Position numbers and translations under genes: made by a program. Positions 1 through 10,291 of a DNA stretch of 37,028 bases are shown piece by piece. This DNA comes from Cupriavidus sp. (GTDB lineage Bacteria; Pseudomonadota; Gammaproteobacteria; Burkholderiales; Burkholderiaceae), in NCBI GenBank assembly GCA_019236395.1, contig JAFAJB010000090.1:1-37028 (forward strand), written 5' to 3'. Below the pieces are notes generated by a model, which saw only the letters and a list, made by a program, of their open reading frames with translations, was not told where the DNA came from and searched no databases. Positions within the stretch are counted from its first letter, which is position 1; every line of letters begins with the position of its first letter.

Positions 1-2352
<2,352 letters not shown>

Positions 2353-2371
2353 AGCTGTTGTAACCGGGTGC

Positions 2372-2417
2372 AAAGGCCGGGACGCCGCCCCCACGCGGCG
2401 TCCCGGCCTTTCTGTTT
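2372..2417 (+). terminator. Intrinsic terminator of metH
   Basis: Perfect 17-bp inverted repeat: arm 2372-2388 and arm 2395-2411, with a 6-base loop. The downstream arm ends in TTT and is followed by a short T-rich stretch (TCTGTTT). The left arm begins AAA, so it may also work on the opposite strand. It lies 20 bases after the metH stop. Confidence 0.92.
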
Positions 2418-2597
2418 CCGGCGCAGGCCGTTGATGTCCAACGGGATTCCGGGGGGCGCGGTGCGCAGCGCATCGTACGGGGGCGTGCCCGCTGCTGCCG
2501 GCAACCTCTTCACCTCTGCTTACAGGGCATTACAAGTGCTCACAGAAGTGCACGGAGAGACTCCATAGACTGAGCCTCAGTTCACGTGACACCGCGT

Positions 2598-2632
2598 GAA
2601 TGCCGCGGCGAATGTTTCGCTGCGGGGCATTC
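2598..2632 (+). promoter_or_regulatory. 5' UTR hairpin just upstream of a ribosome-binding site
   Basis: GAATGCC (2598-2604) pairs with GGCATTC (2626-2632). An inner stem of G2605-A2612 pairs with T2616-C2623, with one G-T pair, a 3-base loop and a 2-base bulge at 2624-2625. That makes about 15 pairs, ending 5 bases before the AAAAGGAG ribosome-binding site of the gene starting at 2652. It could stabilise the mRNA or control translation; function is inferred from position only. The other bases of 2412-2597 show nothing clear apart from a short inverted repeat (TTCACG 2581-2586 / CGTGAA 2595-2600). Confidence 0.5.
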
Positions 2633-2651
2633 CAGAAAAGGAGTCTCTTCC

Positions 2652-2993
2652 ATGAACAAGCTGCTGATCTCCCTGTCCGTCCTGTCGATTGCTGCAGCCT
2701 CGTCGCTGGCGATGGCGCAAGGTACCGGCGCCACCACTGGCGCCACCACTGGCGCACAGGCCGGCGTTGGTGCCGCAGTCAACGCGCCCTCCATTCAGTC
2801 CGGCGCTGGTGCCAGCGTGAACGCATCGGGTGGCGCGGTGACCCCGGGTGCCGCGGCCGATGCTGGCGGCGGTGCGAAGGCGGAGTCGTCGAAGAGCCAC
2901 CATGGCACGCATGCCAAGGCCAAGTCGAAGAAGGGCGAGACCGGCGAAGTCGGCGCCAATGCCGGCGCCGATGCTGGCACGAAGATGCAGTAA
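2652..2993 (+). CDS. Small secreted Gly/Ala-rich protein, function unknown
   Basis: A 113-residue protein of no family I can name. The start at 2652 is set by AAAAGGAG about 7 bases upstream; an in-frame ATG at 2586 has no such site and would precede the signal sequence. Residues 1-22 (MNKLLISLSVLSIAAASSLA and on to AMA) form a clear Sec signal peptide, with probable cleavage after AMA. The mature part is low-complexity: GATTGATTG repeats near the N-terminus, long Gly/Ala/Asn-rich stretches, a basic Ser/Lys/His patch around residues 80-95, and a GANAGADAG tail. There are no cysteines. It is probably a disordered periplasmic or outer-surface protein. It is monocistronic between two terminators and preceded by a UTR hairpin. 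The signal peptide is clear; any function is unknown. Confidence 0.85.
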   Translation: MNKLLISLSVLSIAAASSLAMAQGTGATTGATTGAQAGVGAAVNAPSIQSGAGASVNASGGAVTPGAAADAGGGAKAESSKSHHGTHAKAKSKKGETGEVGANAGADAGTKMQ

Positions 2994-3046
2994 CCACGAT
3001 TGAGGCCGGCGCGGGCCCCTCCAGACCACGCCGGCCGGGAATTCGA

Positions 3047-3090
3047 CAGAAAAGCAGGACGGGCGCTCAGGCGCCCGTCCTGCTTTTCTG
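3047..3090. terminator. Strong bidirectional intrinsic terminator
   Basis: Perfect 20-bp inverted repeat (3047-3066 and 3071-3090) around a 4-base loop TCAG. One arm carries AAAA and the other TTTT at the outer ends, so a U-tract is present on either strand. It closes the secreted-protein gene and insulates the response-regulator gene downstream. Confidence 0.93.
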
Positions 3091-3229
3091 ATGGCTCAGA
3101 CAAGTGGGCTTGTGGCCCGGCATGTCAGCCTGACACCGACATATTTGCGTGGCATCCGGCACTACAATGCAAGCAGCCGGCCCGGTCCCTTGCGGCATAC
3201 GGGCCGTTCCCCCCACCGTGGAGACACTG

Positions 3230-3862
3230 ATGATTCGCGTCCTGATCGCCGACGATCACGAGATCGTGCGTGCAGGTCTGCGCCAGTTCATCGCCGAGGA
3301 ACCCGACATCGAGGTGACGGGCGAAGCCGGAAGCGGCGACGAAGTGATGGCGCAGTTGCGCGACAGCGAGTTCGACGTCCTCGTGCTCGATATTTCCATG
3401 CCGGACCGTAACGGCATCGACGTGCTCAAGTTGATCCGGCAGCGGCTGCCTGACCTGCCGGTGTTGATCCTGTCGACCTATCCCGAAGACCAGTACGCGA
3501 TCAACCTGATCCGCGCAGGGGCGTCAGGCTATCTGACCAAGGAATCCGCGCCGGATGACCTCGTCAAGGCGATCCGAACCGTGGCGCAGGGCCGCCGCTA
3601 TGTCAGCGCGACCGTCGCCGACCTGCTGATCGGCGGCCTGGACAAACCTACCGATCAGCCCGTGCACCAGATGCTGTCGGAGCGCGAGTTCCAGATCTTC
3701 TGCAAGCTGTCACGCGGACAGTCGGTCTCCGTGATCGCCGACGAACTGTTCCTGAGCGTGAAGACGGTGAGCACGTACCGGTCACGCATTCTCGAGAAAA
3801 TGGGTATGAAGACCAATGCCGACCTGACCTACTACGCGATCAAGAATGGTCTGGTGGAGTAA
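3230..3862 (+). CDS. NarL/FixJ-type two-component response regulator
   Basis: A 210-residue cytoplasmic transcription regulator. The receiver domain spans about 2-118, with acidic pair D8-D9, phospho-acceptor D54 (VLDISMP), T83 and K104. The LuxR-type helix-turn-helix spans about 146-208 (LSEREFQIFCKLSRGQSV, then SVKTVSTYRSRILEKMG). The start at ATG 3230 follows a GTGGAG ribosome-binding sequence; a longer in-frame reading from 3149 would add residues before the beta-1 strand and is unlikely. A TACAAT hexamer at 3163-3168 could be the -10 element, but no well-spaced -35 is visible. The likely partner is the histidine kinase at 4312-5730, which has the HisKA_3 type that pairs with this regulator class. 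The target genes are unknown. Confidence 0.93.
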   Translation: MIRVLIADDHEIVRAGLRQFIAEEPDIEVTGEAGSGDEVMAQLRDSEFDVLVLDISMPDRNGIDVLKLIRQRLPDLPVLILSTYPEDQYAINLIRAGASGYLTKESAPDDLVKAIRTVAQGRRYVSATVADLLIGGLDKPTDQPVHQMLSEREFQIFCKLSRGQSVSVIADELFLSVKTVSTYRSRILEKMGMKTNADLTYYAIKNGLVE

Positions 3863-3925
3863 AGACCCAAGGCCCCAGGAATCCAAGCTACTGCCCCAAC
3901 CGCCAGCCTGAACAACCATCCCGCC

Positions 3926-4333
3926 ATGCCGGAGCAACCTGCGGCCTCCCCGCCCCGATCGTTACGAGTCCTCCTGATCGAGGACTCGGTGGTTCTCCGG
4001 CGCATGCTGATGGAGTACCTGACGTCGTTTTCATTCATCGAGGCCGTGGACTGGGCCGACACCGAGAGCATGGCAGTGCGGCTGGCCGCGGCCGGGCACT
4101 ACCACGTGGTGATCGTCGATCTGCAACTGCGCCAGGGCAATGGCATCAACGTGCTGCGCGCGATGCAGAGGGCCGGGCTCCCAGGCATCCGCATCGTCTA
4201 CACGAACCACGCCCAGGTGCCGATGTACCGGCGCCAGTGCGCCGAGGCCGGCGCCGACTATTTCTTCGACAAGTCGCTCGAACTGGAGCAGGTGTTCCGC
4301 GTGATCGAGGACTACGCGATGTCGGCGCCCTGA
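3926..4333 (+). CDS. Stand-alone receiver (CheY-like) protein
   Basis: A 135-residue protein consisting only of a receiver domain after a 12-residue Pro/Ser-rich N-terminus. The acidic pair is E19-D20, the phospho-acceptor D65 (VIVDLQLRQGNG), with T93 and K116 (FFDKS) in the usual places. No output domain follows, so it probably acts as a phosphate sink, a relay, or a protein-binding switch for the neighbouring kinase. It lies 63 bases after the LuxR-type regulator on the same strand, and its last 22 bases overlap tail-to-tail with the kinase gene on the other strand. The start at 3926 lacks a strong ribosome-binding site, so translation may depend on coupling to the gene before it. Confidence 0.88.
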   Translation: MPEQPAASPPRSLRVLLIEDSVVLRRMLMEYLTSFSFIEAVDWADTESMAVRLAAAGHYHVVIVDLQLRQGNGINVLRAMQRAGLPGIRIVYTNHAQVPMYRRQCAEAGADYFFDKSLELEQVFRVIEDYAMSAP

Positions 4334-5730
4334 GTATCGGCGCCTTGAGCCAGCGATTCTTCCGTCGCCAGCACCGCCGCCGTCAGCGGTACTTCAATGC
4401 AGATCGTCACGCCGCGTCCCGGCGTCGAGTCCACATGCATCGTCCCGCCCAGCGCCAGCACACGCTGCTCCATGCCGAGCAGGCCGTGGTGACCGGCGAT
4501 GCTGCCGGCGTCGAAGTCGGGCGGCAGTCCCTGGCCGTTATCGCGCACGGTCAGCGTCAGCTGCTCGGTCGTGCAGGCCAGGCCGACCGAGACCTGCTTC
4601 GCCCGGGCGTACTTGCTGGCATTGGTCAGCGACTCCTGCACGATCCGGTACAGCGCGATGGCGGCGTTGTCGCTGAGCCGCGGCAGCGTTTCGGGCAGGT
4701 CCAGCGCGGTATCCCACTGGTTGCGCGCGCCAACGTCTTCTACTAGCTGCACGATGGCTTCGCGCAGGCCCAGGTTCAGCAGCACGGTCGGGCGCAGGTC
4801 TTCAATCAGCTGTCGCTTGATCTGGATGGCCTGGTCCGCATGCTGCATCACGCGCGTAAGCTTGTCGTGCGCCTCGGGGTGGGTGCCTTGTATGCGCATC
4901 CGCACCCAGTGCAGGTCGAGCTTGATCGCCGTGAGGATCGCGCCGAGTTCGTCGTGCAGTTCGCGTGCCAGGCGCGTTTTTTCATCTTCGGTCACGCGCT
5001 GCAGGTGTCCGGCCAGGGCGGATAGCTGGCGCGTGCGCGCCCGCACCTTGCGGTCGAGCCGGGCGCTTTCTTCCTCCAGCTGAACCCGCGCGGCGTCGGC
5101 CATCGCCATGCGGCGCGCGTGTCCCAGACCCACCGTGATCAGCAGCGCGATGTTTATCGCCGTGAGCAGCCCGATGCCGTAGCGTGAAAGCTGCAGGTCA
5201 TGCTCGGCCGATTCGAGGTTGTGCGTGATCGTGCCGGATTCCCGCTCCTGCAGGTGTTCCAGCCCGCGCCGCGCGCTTTCCATCGTCTGCTTGCCAAAGT
5301 CGGTGCGGATCATGTCCAGCGCCACGTCGACATCGCGCTTGCCATAGACCAGCGTCAGTGCCATCTCGTTGAGCTTGCGCGTGACGAACTGCGAGGCCTC
5401 CCCGAACTGGCGCAGGCCCTCGGGGTCGTCCGCGTAGTGCTGGCGGATGCGTGCCATCAGTTCGTCGATACGCGGCAGCGCCTTGTAGTACGGATCGAGG
5501 TAGCTGTCCTTGCCGGTCAGCAGGAAGCCGCGCTGGCCGGCTTCGGCATTGACGAGTTCGGTGATCAGGTCGCCCAGGTCGTTCTGCAGTTGCTGCGCGC
5601 GGATTGCCTGGGTGTAGCCCTCTCGCAGGCGCAGGTTGCCGGTCTCCGATGCGATGAGCACAGCCAGCGTCAGCAGGATGCCGCTGGCAATCAGGAGGGT
5701 GTTTCGCAAGAGTTGGGAATGCTTGGCCAT
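4312..5730 (-). CDS. CHASE3-domain sensor histidine kinase (HisKA_3 type)
   Basis: A 472-residue inner-membrane sensor kinase. TM1 spans about 9-28. A periplasmic CHASE3 domain (about 35-180) carries the typical NAEAGQRGFLLTGKDSYLDP segment. TM2 spans about 184-204, followed by a coiled linker (210-245). The HisKA_3 dimerisation domain has phospho-acceptor H259 (ARELHDELGA), and the HATPase has N-box N370 (ESLTNASKYA), G1 DNGQG at 397-401 and G2 HGLLGM at 415-420. All catalytic motifs are intact. It should phosphorylate the LuxR-type regulator at 3230-3862, the receiver at 3926-4333, or both; it faces them convergently. The ligand is unknown. The stop (TAG at 4314-4312) lies inside the receiver gene. 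Confidence 0.93.
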   Translation of the reverse strand: MAKHSQLLRNTLLIASGILLTLAVLIASETGNLRLREGYTQAIRAQQLQNDLGDLITELVNAEAGQRGFLLTGKDSYLDPYYKALPRIDELMARIRQHYADDPEGLRQFGEASQFVTRKLNEMALTLVYGKRDVDVALDMIRTDFGKQTMESARRGLEHLQERESGTITHNLESAEHDLQLSRYGIGLLTAINIALLITVGLGHARRMAMADAARVQLEEESARLDRKVRARTRQLSALAGHLQRVTEDEKTRLARELHDELGAILTAIKLDLHWVRMRIQGTHPEAHDKLTRVMQHADQAIQIKRQLIEDLRPTVLLNLGLREAIVQLVEDVGARNQWDTALDLPETLPRLSDNAAIALYRIVQESLTNASKYARAKQVSVGLACTTEQLTLTVRDNGQGLPPDFDAGSIAGHHGLLGMEQRVLALGGTMHVDSTPGRGVTICIEVPLTAAVLATEESLAQGADTQGADIA

Positions 5731-5997
5731 CAGAAGTCACCGGTTAGATGCACGCCGGCCCCGGCGGGCGGCCATGAAGTCACATCGGGTATGCGTGGTC
5801 AATCGTATCGGCAGGCGGGCCACGGCGCACCCGGTGCGGTGCGTGGCGCGCTGTAGGACTCGGCTTACAACCGAATCGGTCCGGTTTTGGTGTCTGGTCC
5901 GCAGCGCGAAACCTACGATGAGGCTATGAGCTTGCGCGCCGTGGCGCAAGCCGGACGCACCAGCGCCGGTGCGCCCATCAGCCTCGGGAGACTGGCC

Positions 5998-6162
5998 ATG
6001 CTGCAATACGCACTTGTCTTTTTTATTGTCGCCCTGATCGCGGCGATCTTCGGGTTTGGTGGTATCGCCGCCGGCGCGGTGGAAATCGCCAAGATCCTGT
6101 TCTTCATCTTCCTGGTGGTGGCCCTCGTGACGTTCGTGATGGGCCTGGTGCGCCGACGGTAG
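5998..6162 (+). CDS. DUF1328 (YtjA-like) small membrane protein
   Basis: A 54-residue protein with two hydrophobic segments, about 5-22 and 29-49, ending in Arg-Arg-Arg. The sequence between ([19 protein letters not shown]) matches the DUF1328 family pattern of tiny inner-membrane proteins common in proteobacteria. The start at 5998 is chosen because GGGAG at 5986-5990 sits 7 bases upstream; an in-frame extension to 5887 would add a non-conserved leader. The next gene, a DUF883 protein, starts 39 bases later on the same strand, and the two probably form one transcript ending at 6788. Function is unknown; homologues are often linked to envelope or osmotic stress. Confidence 0.88.
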   Translation: MLQYALVFFIVALIAAIFGFGGIAAGAVEIAKILFFIFLVVALVTFVMGLVRRR

Positions 6163-6201
6163 ACCTCGACTGGTTCGCCCGATCTGCAAACAGGAGATCT
6201 C

Positions 6202-6618
6202 ATGCTTACGCAAAACCCCAAGGTCCGCAAGGAAATCAACCATCTGCACGACAGCGCCGATGCGGCGGTACGCCAGATCCGGCATGCCGCGCGCGATACG
6301 CGCGATGCCGCCGGCCCGGTATCGGAAGACGTCAAGGCACTGATCGCGCAACTCCAGCAAACCATCGACGTGCTGGCGCGCGAAGGCTCGGCCGAGAGCC
6401 TGGCCGCCGGCCGTCGTCTGGCTGACCGTGCGTACGACATGGCGGAACGGCTGCGCGCCAGCGGCCGCGACGGCATGGAGTGGGCGCGCGACCGGATGGA
6501 CGTGGCCGTCGACCAGAGCCGCCAGCGCGTGGTGGAATCCCCGCTCGCAGCCGTGGGTATTGCCGCGCTGGCCGGCGTGCTGATCGGCCTGCTGCTGGCC
6601 GGCCGGCGTAACGAATAG
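6202..6618 (+). CDS. DUF883 family (ElaB/YqjD-like) membrane-anchored protein
   Basis: A 138-residue protein with a long charged, helical N-terminal part (about 1-108, rich in Ala, Arg, Asp and Gln with heptad-like spacing) and one C-terminal transmembrane segment (about 113-132) ending in the family-typical LLLAGRRNE. ElaB/YqjD proteins are C-tail-anchored inner-membrane proteins, and some bind ribosomes in stationary phase. That role is family knowledge, not visible here. AGGAG at 6191-6195 gives a well-spaced ribosome-binding site. It is probably co-transcribed with the DUF1328 gene and followed by a terminator. Confidence 0.85.
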   Translation: MLTQNPKVRKEINHLHDSADAAVRQIRHAARDTRDAAGPVSEDVKALIAQLQQTIDVLAREGSAESLAAGRRLADRAYDMAERLRASGRDGMEWARDRMDVAVDQSRQRVVESPLAAVGIAALAGVLIGLLLAGRRNE

Positions 6619-6752
6619 CACGAATAACGGGTCTGAAAGCGGGACCGGACGCGATACCGGACGCGGGACTGACCGGGAGACGGACGGCAATGAACCGCCT
6701 GCTGCCCTTCCAATCCAGCACCCCCTTTTCCGGATATATCCCTGATCCGGGT

Positions 6753-6788
6753 CGCCCGGCCGCCGCGCGGTGACCGGGCGCTTTTTTT
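6753..6788 (+). terminator. Intrinsic terminator of the DUF1328-DUF883 unit
   Basis: CGCCCGG (6753-6759) pairs with CCGGGCG (6774-6780). A second inner stem forms after one mismatch, around a GCGC loop. A run of seven T residues follows at 6782-6788. Confidence 0.88.
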
Positions 6789-6885
6789 CATGCGCGCCGC
6801 TCATGGAAGCGTAACCTTTCAGATAGCTTTCTGAGGGTGGGCAAGCCTGTGCGGGCGGGCGCAATGCCGCCGGGGGATGGTGCAG

Positions 6886-6912
6886 CCGGGCGCCACGAAT
6901 TGCGGCGCCCGG
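6886..6912 (-). terminator. Hairpin downstream of the DUF1840 gene
   Basis: Perfect 9-bp inverted repeat (6886-6894 / 6904-6912) with a 9-base loop, 14 bases beyond the stop codon on the minus strand. No T-run follows on that strand, so it may be an RNA-end stabiliser rather than a true intrinsic terminator. Apart from this hairpin and the preceding terminator, 6619-6926 shows nothing. Confidence 0.4.
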
Positions 6913-6926
6913 AGCCGTTCAGCGGG

Positions 6927-7247
6927 TCAGATGCCCCACATCACGTCAGAGCCTTCCTTGGCGGAGGCGCGAAGCATGTCGAGGAACGGATAGGCGCGCT
7001 GGCCCAGGTGCAGCGGCTCCTCTTCGCGTTCGTCTTCCTTGCCAGGGTGCACGGTGCTTTCGGCCGGATGAACCTTCTTGGCATCCTGGACGGCAGCCTC
7101 GAGCTTGCGGATCGCCGCGGGCATTTCCTCGGCCTTGATCACCCCGCGCTCGCCCATATGCTTGCCGATGATGCCAAGCAGCGTGATGGCAAGATCCTTC
7201 ATCATGATCAGGTCTTGCGACGCGTGGGATTTGAAGGTGATCAGCAT
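6927..7247 (-). CDS. DUF1840 family protein
   Basis: A 106-residue soluble protein beginning MLITFKSHASQDLIMMKDLA, the typical opening of the DUF1840 family, which is found mostly in betaproteobacteria. The middle part is charged (HPGKEDEREEEP); the C-terminal part (LGQRAYPFLDMLRASAKEG) is the second conserved block. The ATG at 7247 is preferred because GAAAGGA lies 6 bases upstream; an upstream in-frame GTG at 7262 has no such site. It stands alone, divergent from argS. No function is established for the family. Confidence 0.85.
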   Translation of the reverse strand: MLITFKSHASQDLIMMKDLAITLLGIIGKHMGERGVIKAEEMPAAIRKLEAAVQDAKKVHPAESTVHPGKEDEREEEPLHLGQRAYPFLDMLRASAKEGSDVMWGI

Positions 7248-7424
7248 GATGGTTCCTTTCACGAGTGGCGGTGCCTGGCGTCGGGCGCACAGGCGGAGCG
7301 CATGATGTCAGCATAGCACCTGATAAAATTCCGCGTTTCCCGATTTCCACCGCCGGTCACGCGGCGCGGCGTTCACATCGCCGCCGCCTGGCCGAAGCGT
7401 TTCCGCCCCAGGGCCCAGATATCC

Positions 7425-9233
7425 ATGCTGCCTGTTCAGACCTCCCAACTTGCCGCCGCGTTCACTGATGCCGTGCGCGCGATCGCTCCCGCCGATGCCA
7501 ACCTGCCCGCGGTGACGTTCGAGCGCCCCAAGGCGGCCGCCCACGGCGACCTGGCCTGCAACATCGCCATGCAGGTGGCCAAGGCACTCAAGACCAACCC
7601 GCGCGAGCTGGCGCAGAAGGTCGTCGACGCGGTCAAGGCCGATCCGCGCGCTTCGGCGCTGGTGGCCGCGCTCGAGATCGCCGGTCCCGGCTTCATCAAC
7701 CTGCGCCTCTCCCCGGCGGCCCGCGCGGAAGTCCTGCGCGCCGTGCTGACCGATGGCGACCGTTTTGGCGCGCGCCCGGCCGGCGAGCATGGCCAGGTGC
7801 TGGTGGAATTCGTCTCCGCCAACCCGACCGGGCCGCTCCACGTGGGCCACGGCCGCCAGGCCGCGCTGGGTGACGCGCTGGCCAACCTGCTGGCCTGGCA
7901 GGGCTGGGCGGTCCACCGCGAGTTCTATTACAACGACGCCGGCGTGCAGATCCACACGCTGGCGATCTCGGTGCAGGCCCGTGCCCGCGGCCTGAAGCCG
8001 GGCGATGCCGGCTGGCCGGAGGCCGCCTACAACGGCGACTACATCGCCGACATCGCCGCCGACTTCCTGGCTGGCAAGACCGTGTCCGCCTCGGATGGCG
8101 AGCCGGTGACCGCCTCGGGCAACATCGAGGACCTGGAGTCGATCCGCAAGTTCGCGGTCACATATCTGCGTAACGAGCAGGATATCGACCTGCAGGCGTT
8201 CGGCGTCAAGTTCGACCGTTACTACCTGGAGTCGTCGCTGTACAGCGACGGTCGCGTGGAAGCGGCCGTGCAGTCGCTGATTGCGAAGGGCAAGACATAC
8301 GAGAACGAAGGCGCGCTGTGGCTGCGCACCACCGACGACGGCGACGACAAGGACCGCGTCATGAAGAAGTCCGACGGCACTTACACGTATTTCGTGCCGG
8401 ACGTGGCCTATCACACCACCAAGTGGGAGCGCGGCTTCGCCAAGGTCATCAACGTGCAGGGCAGCGATCACCACGGCACCATCGCACGCGTGCGCGCGGG
8501 CCTGCAGGGCCTGGATATCGGCATTCCGCAAGGCTATCCCGACTACGTGCTGCACAAGATGGTCACCGTGATGAAGAACGGCGAGGAGGTGAAGATCTCC
8601 AAGCGCGCCGGTTCGTACGTCACCGTGCGCGACCTGATCGAATGGAGCAACGGCGGCGACGAGACGATTCGCGGCTGCATGGAGGCCGCCGTGGCCGACT
8701 GGCCCGCGCACTTCACGCGCGGCCGCGATGCGGTGCGCTTCTTCCTGCTGTCGCGCAAGGCCGACACCGAATTCGTGTTCGACGTAGACCTGGCGCTGAA
8801 GCAGAACGACGAGAACCCGGTGTACTACGTGCAGTACGCGCACGCCCGCATCTGCTCGATTTTCGAGGCCTGGGGCGGCGCGGACTGGGAATCGCGTCTG
8901 GGCGAACTGGCCGGCGCCGACCTTGCCGCCGTGACCGCGGTGGACGTCAGCGCGCAGGCCATCGCGCTGGGCCGCCGCCTGGCGGAGTTCCCGGATATGC
9001 TGGCGGCAGCGGCCGGTGAACTGGCCCCGCACGCGGTGGCGTTCTACCTGCGCGACCTGGCCGGCGATTTCCACGCGTTCTACAACGCCGACCGCGTGCT
9101 CGTGGACGACGAGACGGTCAAGCGCGCCCGCCTGGCGCTGCTGGCCGCCACGCGCCAGGTGCTCAAGAACGGCCTGGCCGTGATTGGCGTGTCGGCGCCC
9201 CAGCGCATGGACCGCGAAGCGCCCGCCGCCTGA
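7425..9233 (+). CDS. argS: Arginyl-tRNA synthetase
   Basis: Charges tRNA-Arg with arginine in the cytoplasm. It has 602 residues against 577 in E. coli, with no gaps. The N-terminal additional domain (about 1-115) recognises the tRNA D-loop. The class I HIGH signature appears as HVGH at 139-142 in [15 protein letters not shown], and the second signature as KISK at 390-393. The C-terminal helical domain that binds the anticodon stem contains [17 protein letters not shown]. The start at 7425 fits the family N-terminus, though the ribosome-binding site is weak. It begins a same-strand run with the SPOR gene, dsbA and an SDR, but a separate promoter lies before the SPOR gene. Certain. Confidence 0.98.
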   Translation: MLPVQTSQLAAAFTDAVRAIAPADANLPAVTFERPKAAAHGDLACNIAMQVAKALKTNPRELAQKVVDAVKADPRASALVAALEIAGPGFINLRLSPAARAEVLRAVLTDGDRFGARPAGEHGQVLVEFVSANPTGPLHVGHGRQAALGDALANLLAWQGWAVHREFYYNDAGVQIHTLAISVQARARGLKPGDAGWPEAAYNGDYIADIAADFLAGKTVSASDGEPVTASGNIEDLESIRKFAVTYLRNEQDIDLQAFGVKFDRYYLESSLYSDGRVEAAVQSLIAKGKTYENEGALWLRTTDDGDDKDRVMKKSDGTYTYFVPDVAYHTTKWERGFAKVINVQGSDHHGTIARVRAGLQGLDIGIPQGYPDYVLHKMVTVMKNGEEVKISKRAGSYVTVRDLIEWSNGGDETIRGCMEAAVADWPAHFTRGRDAVRFFLLSRKADTEFVFDVDLALKQNDENPVYYVQYAHARICSIFEAWGGADWESRLGELAGADLAAVTAVDVSAQAIALGRRLAEFPDMLAAAAGELAPHAVAFYLRDLAGDFHAFYNADRVLVDDETVKRARLALLAATRQVLKNGLAVIGVSAPQRMDREAPAA

Positions 9234-9346
9234 CCGGCTGACCCGGTGGCGTGCCGCAGGCGCGCCACCCGCCTTTGGCGCAGCATCAACGATCGACATT
9301 CACCAATTTGAGACGAATCTGAAGCTGTGCGTCACGGGACTGGCTC

Positions 9347-9352
9347 TATAAT
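9347..9352 (+). promoter_or_regulatory. Consensus -10 element before the SPOR-domain gene
   Basis: A perfect TATAAT at 9347-9352, 25 bases before the ATG at 9378, in a GC-rich context where such a hexamer is rare by chance. No good -35 is seen at 16-18 bases upstream, and there is no TGn extension. It may need an activator, or be a weak or fortuitous match. Confidence 0.5.
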
Positions 9353-9377
9353 CCCCGGCATCACTGAAGAGGACTTC

Positions 9378-10142
9378 ATGCAACAGATTGCCAAGCGCGC
9401 CTCGCGCACCGTCCGCCACACCAAGACGCAGCGTGGCGGCACGTTCCTGGGCCTCGTGCTCGGGTTGATAGTCGGCCTGGCCATCGCCGTGGTCGTTGCG
9501 CTGTACATCACCAAGTCGCCGGCGCCGTTCCAGCAGAAGGGTAGCAATGGCGCTCCGGCCCCGCGCCCGACCGAGCCCGGCAACGTGGTCAGCACCCTGC
9601 CGAACCCGGCCCAACAGGCGCAGCAGGCCGAGCCGCCGACGGACCCCAACAAGCCGCTATGGAGCAAGACGCCCGCCAAGCCGGTAGGCCAGCCCGAGCA
9701 GGCCCAGCCTGGGCAGTCCGCCCAGCCGGCACCGGCGCCGCAGCAGCCTCCGGTGGCGACCAGCCGCCCGGCTGACACCGGCAACGGCGCAAGCGCCGGC
9801 GGCGCCACGATCGCCAGCAAGCCGCCCGAGAAGCCTGCCGCCCGCCCGGCCGAAAAGCCAGTGGCTGACCCCATCGCAGAAATTGCCCAGGCCGACGCCA
9901 ACAAGGTCGGATACCTGTTGCAGGTGGGGGCATTCCGGTCGCAGGATGACGCCGATCGGCAGAAGGCCAATCTGGCCATGCAGGGCTTCGAGGCCAAGGT
10001 GACCGACCGCGACGTCAACGGCGTGAAGATGTACCGCGTTCGTCTGGGGCCGTTTGCCCGCATCGACGACATGAACCGGGCACGCGACCGCCTGCAATCG
10101 GCCGGCTTCGATGCCTCGGTCATCCGCTATTCCAAGCAGTAA
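9378..10142 (+). CDS. SPOR-domain cell-envelope protein (FtsN-like)
   Basis: A 254-residue bitopic inner-membrane protein. A basic cytoplasmic tail (1-20) precedes one transmembrane helix (about 22-45), a long Pro/Ala/Gln-rich periplasmic linker (about 46-170), and a C-terminal SPOR domain (about 178-252: GYLLQVGAFRSQDDADRQKA, then VRLGPFARIDDMNRARDRL). SPOR domains bind glycan strands stripped of stem peptides at the division septum, and this architecture is that of FtsN. The start at 9378 follows an AGAGGA site; a longer frame from 9327 would run through the promoter. It lies between argS and dsbA. Whether it is the essential FtsN or a paralogue cannot be told from here. Confidence 0.9.
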   Translation: MQQIAKRASRTVRHTKTQRGGTFLGLVLGLIVGLAIAVVVALYITKSPAPFQQKGSNGAPAPRPTEPGNVVSTLPNPAQQAQQAEPPTDPNKPLWSKTPAKPVGQPEQAQPGQSAQPAPAPQQPPVATSRPADTGNGASAGGATIASKPPEKPAARPAEKPVADPIAEIAQADANKVGYLLQVGAFRSQDDADRQKANLAMQGFEAKVTDRDVNGVKMYRVRLGPFARIDDMNRARDRLQSAGFDASVIRYSKQ

Positions 10143-10151
10143 CAGTATCAG

Positions 10152-10185
10152 GGCGGCCGCGGGCGGTGAACCGCACGCGGCCGCC
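10152..10185 (+). terminator. GC-rich hairpin after the SPOR gene
   Basis: Ten-base perfect arms (10152-10161 / 10176-10185), with a further CGGT/ACCG pairing inside. No T-run follows, so intrinsic termination is uncertain. Confidence 0.4.
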
Positions 10186-10291
10186 GCGGTCATAGCCTGA
10201 AGCTGTCGGTCAGGCAATACGCCGACGGTCGTTTTACTGCTGCCTTGCCATACCCTTGCACATCCTCGTTTAACCGGAAGGCCCTTCGAAC

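Noticed and set aside
3130-3168. Promoter CTGACA ... TACAAT before the LuxR-type regulator
   Set aside because: The gap between the hexamers is 27 bases, far outside the 16-18 range; only the -10-like element is kept as a remark.
7308-9299. 663-residue minus-strand frame opposite argS
   Set aside because: Shadow of argS; composition is biased and no motif is seen.
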